NCBI GenBank assembly: GCA_021768085.1
Contig: JAETOJ010000008.1
Coordinates: 1-64,000, forward strand
Length of the DNA stretch: 64,000 nt
Origin: Bacillota bacterium
GTDB lineage: Bacteria; Bacillota; Clostridia; Oscillospirales; Oscillospiraceae
Direction of reading: 5' to 3'
The stretch's first letter is position 1; every line of letters starts with the position of its first letter. The notes under the pieces were generated by a model. It was not told where the DNA came from. It saw only the letters and a program-made list of their open reading frames with translations, and made no database searches. Shown one piece after another: positions 8,444 through 16,929 of the stretch. The position numbers and the translations under genes are program-made.

Positions 8444-8480
8444 TTCTGACGTTTTTTATAATGTAAAGGAGATATTTGAC

Positions 8481-9962
8481 ATGAAAAAAATGGAAGCTGA
8501 CGTCATTGTCGTAGCCGCCGGTCTGTCCGGCATGGCCGCCGCCTGCGCCGCTGGCGAGGCCGGCGCCAAGACCTTGGTATTTGAAAAGGCCAACACCACC
8601 GGCGGCGCAGCCAACATGGCCATGGGCCCCCTGGGCGTGGGCTCCCGCATCCAGCGGGAATCCATGGTGTCCATCACCCCGGGCGAGGCCTTCCGCAAGC
8701 ATATGTTCTTCACCCACTACAAGGTGGACGCTCGCCTGGTGCGCGACTACTACTTCAAGTCCGGCGACACCATCGACTGGCTGGAGCGTATGGGCGTGGA
8801 GTTTGCCGGCGTGCAGCGGGCCTTCTCCGCCCCCGAGGCCACCCGTCCCTACTCCGACGGCGAGTTCACCTGGCACGTGGTAAAGCCCGAGGGCGGCGGC
8901 ATCCCCGGCCCCCGCGCCGCCACCGCCATGATGAAAAAGATGACCGAGTACGCCATGGAGCAGGGTGTGGAGTTCTGCCTGGAGACCCCGGTGAAGAAGC
9001 TGATCAAGGAGGACGGCGCCGTGGTGGGCGTCATCGCCGTGGACGCCCAGGGCGATGAGATCGAGGCCCGGGCCCCCAGCGTCATCATCGCCACCGGCGG
9101 CTTTGGCGCCAACCCCGAGATGATCAAGGAATACTGCGGCTTTGAGTACGGCAAGACCATCAACAACTTCGCCGTCCCCGGCATGGTGGGCGACGGCCTC
9201 AAGATGGCCTGGGAAGTGGGCGCCGCCAAGACCCCTATCATCATGGAGATCATGTACCAGCTGCCCGACAACCTGAACCACTTCTATATCGAGGGCGCCT
9301 TCCGCCAGCCCTGCCTGTGGGTCAACCGCAACGGCCAGCGCTTTATGCCCGAGGATCAGATCGGCAACACCACCTTCACCGGCAACGCCCTGGCCGCCCA
9401 GCCCGGCAAGATCGGCTTTGCCATCTTCGACGCCAGGCTGCTCAAGCGCTATAAGAAGAAGGGGCCGGACATCGTCTCCCACGTCCACCCCCATGACCTG
9501 TACGACCACTTTGAGGAGCAGTGGGAGCGGGATCTGGCCGCCGGCTACGAGCCCATCTGTCAGGCGGACACCATCGAGGAGCTGGCGGAAAAGGCCGGCA
9601 TCGACGTGGAGGGCCTGAAGGCCCAGGTCGAGGAGTACAACGAGATGTGCGAGGCGGGCTACGACGAGGTGTTCGAGAAGGAGCGCCACTACATGGAGCC
9701 CATCGCCAAGGCCCCCTTCTACTGCTGCCGCCAGACCGTGGGCGCCTACGGCTCCCTGGGCGGCATCAAGATCAACCACAAGATGGAGGTGCTGGACGAG
9801 GAGGCCCATGTGATCCCCGGCCTGTACGCCGTGGGCACCGACGCCTGCTCCATCTATGGCGACACCTATCCGTTCACCCTGCCCGGCAACACTATGGGCT
9901 TCTGCGTCAACTCCGGCCGCATTGCCGGCGAGAACGCCGCCGCCAAGGTTGCGGAGTTCTAA
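8481..9962 (+). CDS. FAD-dependent fumarate-reductase-like oxidoreductase
   Basis: A 493-residue FAD_binding_2 protein of the fumarate reductase/3-ketosteroid dehydrogenase group. Visible are an N-terminal dinucleotide fold, the VIIATGGFGANPEMI block and the C-terminal LYAVGTDACSIYGDTYPFTLPG and GRIAGENAA segments. The first glycine of the usual GxGxxG is alanine (VAAGLSG). No signal peptide, heme motif or FMN-attachment domain is present, so it is cytoplasmic. Such enzymes reduce activated double bonds in fumarate, urocanate, cinnamates or steroids. Neighbouring electron-input proteins suggest it is a reductase. The substrate cannot be deduced. Confidence 0.85.
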   Translation: MKKMEADVIVVAAGLSGMAAACAAGEAGAKTLVFEKANTTGGAANMAMGPLGVGSRIQRESMVSITPGEAFRKHMFFTHYKVDARLVRDYYFKSGDTIDWLERMGVEFAGVQRAFSAPEATRPYSDGEFTWHVVKPEGGGIPGPRAATAMMKKMTEYAMEQGVEFCLETPVKKLIKEDGAVVGVIAVDAQGDEIEARAPSVIIATGGFGANPEMIKEYCGFEYGKTINNFAVPGMVGDGLKMAWEVGAAKTPIIMEIMYQLPDNLNHFYIEGAFRQPCLWVNRNGQRFMPEDQIGNTTFTGNALAAQPGKIGFAIFDARLLKRYKKKGPDIVSHVHPHDLYDHFEEQWERDLAAGYEPICQADTIEELAEKAGIDVEGLKAQVEEYNEMCEAGYDEVFEKERHYMEPIAKAPFYCCRQTVGAYGSLGGIKINHKMEVLDEEAHVIPGLYAVGTDACSIYGDTYPFTLPGNTMGFCVNSGRIAGENAAAKVAEF

Positions 9963-9975
9963 GCGGGAGGCAGGC

Positions 9976-12090
9976 ATGGTAAAGCTGACAATCGACGGCC
10001 AGGCGGTGGAGGCCCGGGAAGGCCAGTCGGTGCTCCACGCGGCGCTGGATGGTGGAATCTACATCCCCCATCTGTGCGACCACCCCGACCTGGAGGCCAA
10101 AGGCGGCTGCCGCCTGTGCAGCGTCACGGTAAACGGCGGCCAGATCCCCGTCCCCGCCTGCACCACCATCGTGGAGGAGGGCATGGTGGTGGACAGCCGC
10201 AGCGAATCAGCGGAGGCGGTGCGCCGCACCTCCATGGAGCTGATGCTGGCCACTCACCCCGCCGACTGCACCGGCTGTCCCAAGTATGGCAAGTGCGAGC
10301 TGCAGAGCATCTATCAGTACATGGGGGTCAACGGCCAGGACTGGCGGCAGAAATCCCGTCCCGTCCCCACCGACGAGAAGAACCCCCTGATCTCCCACCT
10401 GTTCACCCGCTGCATCCGGTGCGGGCGCTGCATCCGCGCCTGCCAGGACAAGCGGGGGGTCAAGGTGCTGGAGTACATCCGCGACAGCAGCGGCGTCCAC
10501 GCGGGCGTGCCCGAGGGCAAGAGCCTGGCGGACGCGGGCTGCCGCTTCTGCGGGGCGTGCATTGAGGTGTGCCCCACCGGCTCCATTATGGACGCAGTGG
10601 GCATTATGGGCAAGCACCAGTCCTACGCGGACGACGTGGTGCCCTGCCGGGCGGAGTGCCCCGCCCACATCGACATACCCGCCTACATCCGGGCCGTCCG
10701 GGAGGGCCGGCCCGGGGATGCCCACGCCATCATCCGGGAGAAGGTGCCCTTCCCCCTGGTGCTGGGCCACATCTGCAACCACCTGTGCGAGACGGGCTGC
10801 AAGCGCACCGAGCTGAACGACCCCATGGGCATCCGAAATCTGAAGCGCTTCGCCGTGGAGCACGACACCGAGCAGGCGTGGAAGTCCAAGGGCTTCCAGA
10901 AGCCCCGCACCGACAAGCGGGTGGCAGTCATCGGCTCCGGCCCCTGCGGGCTGACCGCCGCCTATTATCTGAACAAGCTGGGCCACGATGTCACCGTGCT
11001 GGAGAAGCGGCCCCAGCTGGGCGGCCCCATGACCAGCGGCATCCCCGGCTACCGCCTGCCCCTGGAGGGGGTCATGGAGGAGATCCGGTACATCATTGAC
11101 AGCGGCGTGAAGTACGAGGTCAACCGGGAGGTGGACAACGCCGCCGCCCTGCGGGCCGACTATGACGCGGTGCTGGTGGCAGTGGGCGTATCCAAGGGCC
11201 GCAAGCTGCCCCTGCCCGGGGCGGAGCTGCCCCAGGTACACACCGCCATGGACGTGCTGGCGGACAGCCGGGCCGAGGCGGATCTGTCCTGCCTGGGCCA
11301 GACCGTGTGCGTCATCGGCGCGGGCTCCGTAGGCTATGACGTGGCCCGCTCCCTGGTGCGGAGCGGCATGACGGTGAACCTGGCCTGTATCGAGCAGGCG
11401 GACAAGATCCTGGCGGACAAGGACGACCAGGAGGAGGGCGCCCAGGAGGGCGTGAACCTGTTCCCGGGCCGCTCCTTCGAGGAGATCGAGGCCGCGGACG
11501 GCAAGGTCACCGGCCTGCGAGTGCACACGGTGCTGTCCTCCACCTACGACCGGGCCACCGGCAAGGTCACCGAGGTGGCAGAGGAGGGCAGCCAGATGGT
11601 GATCCCCTGCGATAGCGTGGTGTTTGCCACCGGCCAGCACACCGGTTTGCAGGATTACGCAGACTTCGGCATCGAGCTAAACAGCCGGGGCTACCCCGTG
11701 ATGGACGGCTTCAAGACCTCCGAGGACGGCATCTTCGCCGCCGGAGACGCCATCACCGGCATCAGCTTTGTCATCAAGGCCATCCAACAGGGCCGCGAGG
11801 TGACGGCGGAAATCGACCGCTATCTGGGGGGCGACGGCCAGATCGACGAGGCCCTGGTGGAACGGGCCGCAAATCCCTACATCGGTCAGGCGGAGGGCTT
11901 CGCCGCCCTGCCCCGGGTGGAGCAAGAGCTGCGGGACGCCTCGGAGCGCACCGCCGACAACATGGATGTGTACCATACCTACACCTGCGAGCAGGCCCAG
12001 TGCGAGTCCAGCCGCTGCTTACAGTGCGATCTGCGCCTGCAATTCCAGCGGGTGAAGCTGTGGAACGAATACGGAGGTGACAACGGATGA
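9976..12090 (+). CDS. Ferredoxin-NuoG-like/GltD-like NAD(P)H electron-input fusion
   Basis: A 704-residue fusion. Residues 1-75 are a [2Fe-2S] domain (Cys34, Cys45, Cys48, Cys62). Then come a NuoG/hydrogenase-type His-Cys3 cluster region (HPADCTGCPKYGKC) and two [4Fe-4S] motifs (CIRCGRCIRAC, CRFCGACIEVCP). From about 215 it is a glutamate-synthase-small-subunit-like module with an FAD fold (VAVIGSGPCGLTAAYYL) and a second nucleotide fold (VCVIGAGSVGYDVA). It would oxidise NAD(P)H and pass electrons down Fe-S clusters, probably to the adjacent flavoenzyme. Its end overlaps the next gene (ATGA), pointing to a complex of the two products. The start at 9976 follows GGGAGG. Confidence 0.85.
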   Translation: MVKLTIDGQAVEAREGQSVLHAALDGGIYIPHLCDHPDLEAKGGCRLCSVTVNGGQIPVPACTTIVEEGMVVDSRSESAEAVRRTSMELMLATHPADCTGCPKYGKCELQSIYQYMGVNGQDWRQKSRPVPTDEKNPLISHLFTRCIRCGRCIRACQDKRGVKVLEYIRDSSGVHAGVPEGKSLADAGCRFCGACIEVCPTGSIMDAVGIMGKHQSYADDVVPCRAECPAHIDIPAYIRAVREGRPGDAHAIIREKVPFPLVLGHICNHLCETGCKRTELNDPMGIRNLKRFAVEHDTEQAWKSKGFQKPRTDKRVAVIGSGPCGLTAAYYLNKLGHDVTVLEKRPQLGGPMTSGIPGYRLPLEGVMEEIRYIIDSGVKYEVNREVDNAAALRADYDAVLVAVGVSKGRKLPLPGAELPQVHTAMDVLADSRAEADLSCLGQTVCVIGAGSVGYDVARSLVRSGMTVNLACIEQADKILADKDDQEEGAQEGVNLFPGRSFEEIEAADGKVTGLRVHTVLSSTYDRATGKVTEVAEEGSQMVIPCDSVVFATGQHTGLQDYADFGIELNSRGYPVMDGFKTSEDGIFAAGDAITGISFVIKAIQQGREVTAEIDRYLGGDGQIDEALVERAANPYIGQAEGFAALPRVEQELRDASERTADNMDVYHTYTCEQAQCESSRCLQCDLRLQFQRVKLWNEYGGDNG

Positions 12091-12653
12091 ACGACAAGCT
12101 GTTGAAGCTCTCCGAGACACAGTGCCCGGTGGACGAGCTGCTGCGTTATGTCCGGAGCCACAGGTGCCTGGACTGCGGCAAGTGCGTGTTTGGCTACGAG
12201 GGCGCGGCCCAGCTTGAGCTGACGCTGACCGACATCACCATGAAGAAGTCCCGCTCCACCGACCTGGCCCAGCTCACCAAGGTGTGCCGGTACATGAGGG
12301 AGCAGTCCCTGTGCGACGACGGCGTGGAGCTGGGCGATACCGCCCTGGCGGTGTTCGAGCAGTACGGCGATGAGTTTGCCGCCCATGTGGCCAAGAAGGG
12401 CTGCAAGGCCGGGGTGTGCAAGAGCTTTGTCACCTACCACATCCTGGCGGATCGCTGCGTCGGCTGCGGAGACTGCGTGGACGAGTGCGAGGACGACGCC
12501 ATCCTGGGTAAGAAAAAGTTTATCCACGTCATCGATCAGGACGAGTGCACCCAGTGCGGCAAATGCCTGTCCGCCTGCGAGGAGGACGCCATTGTCAAGG
12601 CCGGGGCCGTCAAGCCCCGTTGCCCGGCAAAGCCCATCCCCTGCAAACGGTAA
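12087..12653 (+). CDS. NuoF/HymB C-terminal-like iron-sulfur protein
   Basis: A 188-residue protein that resembles only the C-terminal Fe-S part of NADH-dehydrogenase/NADH-dependent hydrogenase subunits (NuoF/HymB). It has a CLDCGKCVFGYEGAAQL cluster block, a GCKAGVCKSFVTYHI segment and two ferredoxin motifs (CVGCGDCVDECEDDAI, CTQCGKCLSACEEDAI). The FMN/NADH-binding part of NuoF is missing, so NAD(P)H oxidation must come from the translationally coupled upstream protein. Together they look like a soluble electron module built from NuoG, GltD and NuoF pieces. The start overlaps the previous stop. Confidence 0.8.
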   Translation: MNDKLLKLSETQCPVDELLRYVRSHRCLDCGKCVFGYEGAAQLELTLTDITMKKSRSTDLAQLTKVCRYMREQSLCDDGVELGDTALAVFEQYGDEFAAHVAKKGCKAGVCKSFVTYHILADRCVGCGDCVDECEDDAILGKKKFIHVIDQDECTQCGKCLSACEEDAIVKAGAVKPRCPAKPIPCKR

Positions 12654-12683
12654 ACCGAAACTTAGGAGGCTGAAGGAACGGCT

Positions 12684-13787
12684 ATGAAAATTTTGACCAT
12701 CAATCCCGGCTCCACCAGCACAAAAATCGCCCTGTTTGAGGGGGAAACGGCCCTGTTCACCGCCAACGTGTCCCACGACGCCGCCGAGCTGGCCAGGTAC
12801 CCGTCCATCAGCGATCAGCTCCCCTACCGGGAGCAGACCATCCGGGCGCTGCTGGCGGAGAACGGCGTCAGCCTGGACGGACTGTCCGCCGTGGTGGGCC
12901 GAGGCGGCGGGCTGATCGCCATGGAGGGCGGCGTGTACGCCATCGACGCACTGCTGCTGGATCACGCCGCCCGGGGCGCCAACGGCGTGCAGCACCCCGC
13001 CCAGCTGGGCCCTCAGCTGGCAAAAAAGCTTTCCGACGAGATCGGCTGTCCCGCCTTTGTCGTCAACCCGCCGGACACCGACGAGCTCCAGGACGTGGCC
13101 CGGGTTACCGGCATCAAGGGCGTGTACCGCAACGTCCACCTCCACGCCCTGAACCTGAAGGAGACCGCCATCCGCCATGCTGCGGGCCTGGGCAAACGGT
13201 ACGAGGACTGCAATTTCGTGGTGTGCCACATCGGCGGCGGCGTGTCCATTTCCGCCCATCAGAAGGGCCGCATGATCGACGGCTGCGACATCGTGGGCGG
13301 CGAGGGCCCCATGGCCCCCACCCGCTGCGGCTCGGTGCCCGCCGCGGAGCTGATTGACTATTGCTTCTCCGGGGTGGACAAAAAAAACGCTAAGGCCCTG
13401 TGCACCAAGTCTGGCGGCTTTGTCAGCCTGCTGGGCACCTCCGACGCCATCGAGGTGTCCCGGCGGGCCGCGGAGGGCGACAGGGTGGCCTGGCTGGCCT
13501 GGAACGGCATGATCTACCAGATCATCAAGGAGATCGGCGCCATGGCAGCGGCCCTCCACGGGCAGGTGGACGGCATCCTGCTGGGCGGCGGCATGGTGCA
13601 CAACAGGGAGCTGGTGGAGCAGATCACCGGGGCCTGCACCTTCATCGCCCCTGTCTCCGCCTACCCCGGCGAGTTTGAGATGGAGGCCATGGCGGCGGGG
13701 ACCATTCGCGCCCTGAAGGGCGAGGAGCAGGTGCGCAGCTACACCGGAGAGCCTGTGTTCAAGCAGTTCAAAGCCATGCTGGAGTGA
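12684..13787 (+). CDS. buk: Butyrate kinase
   Basis: A 367-residue acetate/butyrate kinase-family protein of the butyrate-kinase branch. It opens with the ATPase motif ILTINPGSTSTKIALFEG, and has NPPDTDELQDVARVTG, FVVCHIGGGVSISAH, DIVGGEGPMAPTRCGSVP and GILLGGGMVHNRELVE. It makes ATP from an acyl phosphate and ADP. Its likely donor is the product of the phosphate acyltransferase at 3970, although the genes are 8 kb apart. It follows the NuoF-like gene by 30 bases with TTAGGAGG. The true substrate could be butyrate, a branched acid or an aryl-alkanoic acid; sequence does not decide. Confidence 0.9.
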   Translation: MKILTINPGSTSTKIALFEGETALFTANVSHDAAELARYPSISDQLPYREQTIRALLAENGVSLDGLSAVVGRGGGLIAMEGGVYAIDALLLDHAARGANGVQHPAQLGPQLAKKLSDEIGCPAFVVNPPDTDELQDVARVTGIKGVYRNVHLHALNLKETAIRHAAGLGKRYEDCNFVVCHIGGGVSISAHQKGRMIDGCDIVGGEGPMAPTRCGSVPAAELIDYCFSGVDKKNAKALCTKSGGFVSLLGTSDAIEVSRRAAEGDRVAWLAWNGMIYQIIKEIGAMAAALHGQVDGILLGGGMVHNRELVEQITGACTFIAPVSAYPGEFEMEAMAAGTIRALKGEEQVRSYTGEPVFKQFKAMLE

Positions 13788-13982
13788 GCACCGCGAGGTT
13801 TTGGGGGAGCGCCATCCCCCTCGGCCCACGATACTTTGAGGGAGGAGGTGGTCTATGGGCAATAGCGCAGCTCGTGCAGGATCAGAAAGACGAGCCCGCG
13901 TGCGGCCGGCAGGCCGTGAACCGCGTCTTTTTGAAGGGTCGAACGAAACTACGCAACAAATCATGATCAGAGGAGAGAGATT

Positions 13983-15326
13983 ATGCAAAACAACGTAAAA
14001 GGCTTTGGCTTCCGCGGCTGGATGCTGATGATCTATCAATTCCTGGCCAACTTGTCCATGGTAGTGTTCACCAACTACCCCATGAACGCCCTGTCTCAGA
14101 TCTACAGCCCGAAGAATCCCCAACTGCTGTCCATGCTGTTTACCGTGTCCATGGTGGTGGGCATCGTGATCCAGCTCATCCTGTCCGCCAACATCGGCAA
14201 GGTCAAGAGCGTGAAGAACCTGAGCATCGCCATCGGCGTGGCCGCCATGGTGTTCTCCGCCGGCGTCATGCTCATCAAGCCCGACCTACAGGGCGGCAAT
14301 CTGGTGGTGCCCTGGGCGGTGTGCTATTTCATGTCCTGCCTGCTCATCATCATCTGGTGCACCTTCGTCATCGGCGTGCTCATCGGCCAGTGGTTCCCCC
14401 GCCGCAAGGGCACCGTCATGGGCCTGGTTACCATCGCCTTCCCCCTGGGCAACGCCCTGCTGAACGTGTTCATGAAGCTGACTATGGGCGGCGGTATGCC
14501 CAACCCCACCGCCGGCTTCCTGCCCTTCTTCATCGTCACCTGTGTGGGCATCCTCATCGGCATCGTGTTCATCACCGACTATCCCGAGCAGTGCGGCGCC
14601 TACCGCGACAATGACAAGAGCATGACCCCGGAGATCGCCAACGCCATGATGATGCAGGAGATCGAGGACAAGAAGCACACCGTTTGGACCATCGGTAACA
14701 CTTTCAAGTGCCCCGACTTCTGGCTGATCACCCTGCCCGCCGGCATGATGCTGTTCGGCTCCGTGGGTATGATGACTCAGACCGCTGGCGTCATCGGTTC
14801 CTATGGCTACGGCGCCGACTCCAAGGAATTTGGCCTAATCATGCTGGGCGTGGCCGTGGTGGCCATCATTGGCTCCACCCTGCTGGGCCTGCTGGACACC
14901 AAGATCGGCACCCGGAAGGCCATGATGGCCGCCTTCGGGTTCATGATCGCCTCCGGTGTCATCGGCGCCATTCAGCAGTTCCCCTGCATGGTTATCGCCA
15001 TGCTATTGCTGGGCGTGTTCATGGGCGCCTCCTCCAACTTCACCGTGTCCGCCGCTGTGCAGTACTGGCGTCGTGAGGATTTCCCCTCTGTGTTCGCCCG
15101 GGTGAATCCCATTGCCAATCTATGCCAAGCCGTGGCCCCCGTGATCCTGGTGGCCATCCTGTCCAGTGTGGGCTACCATGGCGACTTCATTCTGGTGGGC
15201 GTCATGGGCGTGGTGAGCATGATCATGGTGGCCATGGTTAAGCCCGACCGCATTAAGGCGATGGACGACAAATACCGCACGGCCGCCGGCAAGTCTCTGG
15301 ACGACGCCCTGGTGGGCCGCAAGTAA
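13983..15326 (+). CDS. MFS transporter (oxalate/formate antiporter-like)
   Basis: A 447-residue, 12-helix major facilitator protein. The loop WFPRRKGTVMGLVTIAFPLG after helix 4 resembles the OFA/monocarboxylate branch, as does the second-half GLLDTKIGTRKAMM loop. OFA-type carriers exchange or import small carboxylates. It ends the catabolic cluster and is followed by a strong hairpin, so it most likely brings in the cluster's substrate or exports its product. The ribosome site GAGGAGAGAG precedes the ATG. Confidence 0.8.
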   Translation: MQNNVKGFGFRGWMLMIYQFLANLSMVVFTNYPMNALSQIYSPKNPQLLSMLFTVSMVVGIVIQLILSANIGKVKSVKNLSIAIGVAAMVFSAGVMLIKPDLQGGNLVVPWAVCYFMSCLLIIIWCTFVIGVLIGQWFPRRKGTVMGLVTIAFPLGNALLNVFMKLTMGGGMPNPTAGFLPFFIVTCVGILIGIVFITDYPEQCGAYRDNDKSMTPEIANAMMMQEIEDKKHTVWTIGNTFKCPDFWLITLPAGMMLFGSVGMMTQTAGVIGSYGYGADSKEFGLIMLGVAVVAIIGSTLLGLLDTKIGTRKAMMAAFGFMIASGVIGAIQQFPCMVIAMLLLGVFMGASSNFTVSAAVQYWRREDFPSVFARVNPIANLCQAVAPVILVAILSSVGYHGDFILVGVMGVVSMIMVAMVKPDRIKAMDDKYRTAAGKSLDDALVGRK

Positions 15327-15365
15327 GCCGCACCTGCACTGGAAGCATCTATAGAGCAAAACGCG

Positions 15366-15396
15366 CCCCCGCCCTCCCGCTCCGGGAGGGCGGGGG
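15366..15396 (+). terminator. GC-rich hairpin ending the catabolic cluster
   Basis: Perfect 14-base arms (15366-15379 and 15383-15396) with a 3-base loop, 40 bases after the transporter stop. A U-tract is lacking, so it may rely on stem strength. Apart from this hairpin and the promoter at 15554, nothing is seen in 15327-15657. Confidence 0.65.
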
Positions 15397-15553
15397 TCAG
15401 CATATCTCAGCGCATCTTGATCCCCTTGGAGCAAGGTTCTGGGCTCCGGGGATTTTCCAGCTGCGGCAAAGCCCTCCCAATAAAAACAATATTGATGACA
15501 ACCTATCTGGTGCCGCCCTTAATTCACTCTCCGCCCCGCGCCAAAAACAGCCC

Positions 15554-15600
15554 TTGACAAATCGAGCATTTGTACTATAATAAAAGGTACAAATGTTTGA
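15554..15600 (+). promoter_or_regulatory. Strong promoter with LexA-like operator before the radical-SAM gene
   Basis: TTGACA at 15554-15559, 16-base spacer, TATAAT at 15576-15581. A perfect 9-base inverted repeat (CATTTGTAC 15567-15575 and GTACAAATG 15587-15595) brackets the -10. The right half reads GGTACAAATGTTTGA (15586-15600), which matches the dinB-type box at 23488-23502 at 13 of 15 positions and the Firmicute LexA consensus GAACnnnnGTTY except for one base. Repression by LexA is inferred. Confidence 0.7.
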
Positions 15601-15657
15601 TTGTGTGGGCGCATTCACAAGCAGGTGGTGCCGGCCCGCACACCGGGGGGAAGTTTC

Positions 15658-16929
15658 GTGGAGGTATTGGACAAGCTAACCATTCTGGCCGACGCCGCCA
15701 AATACGACGCCGCCTGCACCTCCAGTGGGGTGAGCCGGGGTGGGAAACCAGGCACCATCGGCACCGCCTCCAACTCTGGCTGCTGCCACACCTTTTCCGC
15801 CGACGGGCGGTGCGTCTCCCTGCTGAAGGTGCTCTATACCAACCACTGCTGTTATGACTGCGCCTACTGCGTCAACCGCCGCTCCAATGACGTGCCCCGG
15901 ACCGCCTTCACCCCCCGGGAGCTGGCGGAGCTGACCATCCAGTTCTACCGGAGAAACTATATCGAGGGGCTGTTTTTGTCCTCCGCCGTGCTGAAAAGCC
16001 CCGACTACACCACGGAGCGGATGATTGAGACCCTGCGCCTCCTGCGCAGATCGTACGGTTTCAACGGCTATATCCACGCCAAGGCCATCCCGGGGGCGGA
16101 TCCGGGGCTGACCTATGAGCTGGGGCTGCTGGCGGATCGGTTGAGCGTCAACATCGAGCTGCCCTCGGAGGCATCCCTCCAGCTGCTGGCCCCCGACAAG
16201 ACCAAGGCCGCCATCCTGCGGCCCATGGCCCAGATTCGGGACGGGGCTGCCCAGTCCAAAGCGGAGCTGAAGCTCTACCGCCACGCCCCCAAATTTGCCC
16301 CGGCGGGGCAGTCCACCCAGATGATCGTGGGAGCTACGCCGGAGAGCGACTGGCACATTTTATCTCTGACCGAGGGGCTCTACCGGAAGTACAACCTGAA
16401 ACGGGTCTTTTTCTCCGCCTATATGCCGGTGTCCCAGCATAAAAACCTGCCCGCCCCGGCGGGCTTCAAGCCACCCCTGCTCCGGGAGCATCGGCTGTAC
16501 CAGGCGGACTGGCTGCTGCGATTTTACGGCTTTACTGCCCAGGAGATTTTAGACGACAGCCACCCCAATTTCGACGCCGCCCTGGATCCCAAGAGCGACT
16601 GGGCCCTACGCCACCCGGAGTTTTTCCCGGTGGAGATCAATCGGGCGGACTACGAGGCCATCCTGCGGGTACCCGGCATCGGGATGCGGGGGGCAGAGCG
16701 GATCGTGGCCGCCCGGCGGTACGGCCCTCTCTCCTTCGAGGGGCTGAAGCGGCTGGGCGTGGTGATGAAGCGGGCCCAGTATTTCATCACATGCTCGGGC
16801 CGGATGCTCCCTGGCCTGCGGTTCGGGCCAGACAGCGTCTACCGTCGCCTCACGGGGCTGGAGCAGGCGGCGCTGGGCACAGGGGAGAGCTGGCAGCAGC
16901 TGTCCCTGTTTGACGGGAGTGCAAGCTGA
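15658..16929 (+). CDS. Putative DNA modification/repair radical SAM protein
   Basis: A 423-residue radical-SAM protein. The Fe-S motif is CCYDCAYC (CxxxCxxC) after TLLKVLYTNH-like context, and a helix-hairpin-helix (VPGIGMRGAERIVAARR) near the C-terminus suggests DNA contact. Families with this layout occur beside the TIGR03915 protein, as here, and are annotated as putative DNA repair or modification enzymes, without proven chemistry. GTG at 15658 is taken as start because the family begins near the EVLDKLTILADAAKYD segment and GGGGGGAA precedes it. It overlaps the next gene by one base. The upstream LexA-like operator supports a damage-response role. Confidence 0.85.
   Translation: MEVLDKLTILADAAKYDAACTSSGVSRGGKPGTIGTASNSGCCHTFSADGRCVSLLKVLYTNHCCYDCAYCVNRRSNDVPRTAFTPRELAELTIQFYRRNYIEGLFLSSAVLKSPDYTTERMIETLRLLRRSYGFNGYIHAKAIPGADPGLTYELGLLADRLSVNIELPSEASLQLLAPDKTKAAILRPMAQIRDGAAQSKAELKLYRHAPKFAPAGQSTQMIVGATPESDWHILSLTEGLYRKYNLKRVFFSAYMPVSQHKNLPAPAGFKPPLLREHRLYQADWLLRFYGFTAQEILDDSHPNFDAALDPKSDWALRHPEFFPVEINRADYEAILRVPGIGMRGAERIVAARRYGPLSFEGLKRLGVVMKRAQYFITCSGRMLPGLRFGPDSVYRRLTGLEQAALGTGESWQQLSLFDGSAS

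Noticed and set aside
8430-11640. Two long minus-strand open frames (about 515 and 477 codons) across the flavoenzyme and electron-module genes
   Set aside because: They shadow conserved plus-strand genes, share the same biased composition and have no plausible ribosome sites or domains.
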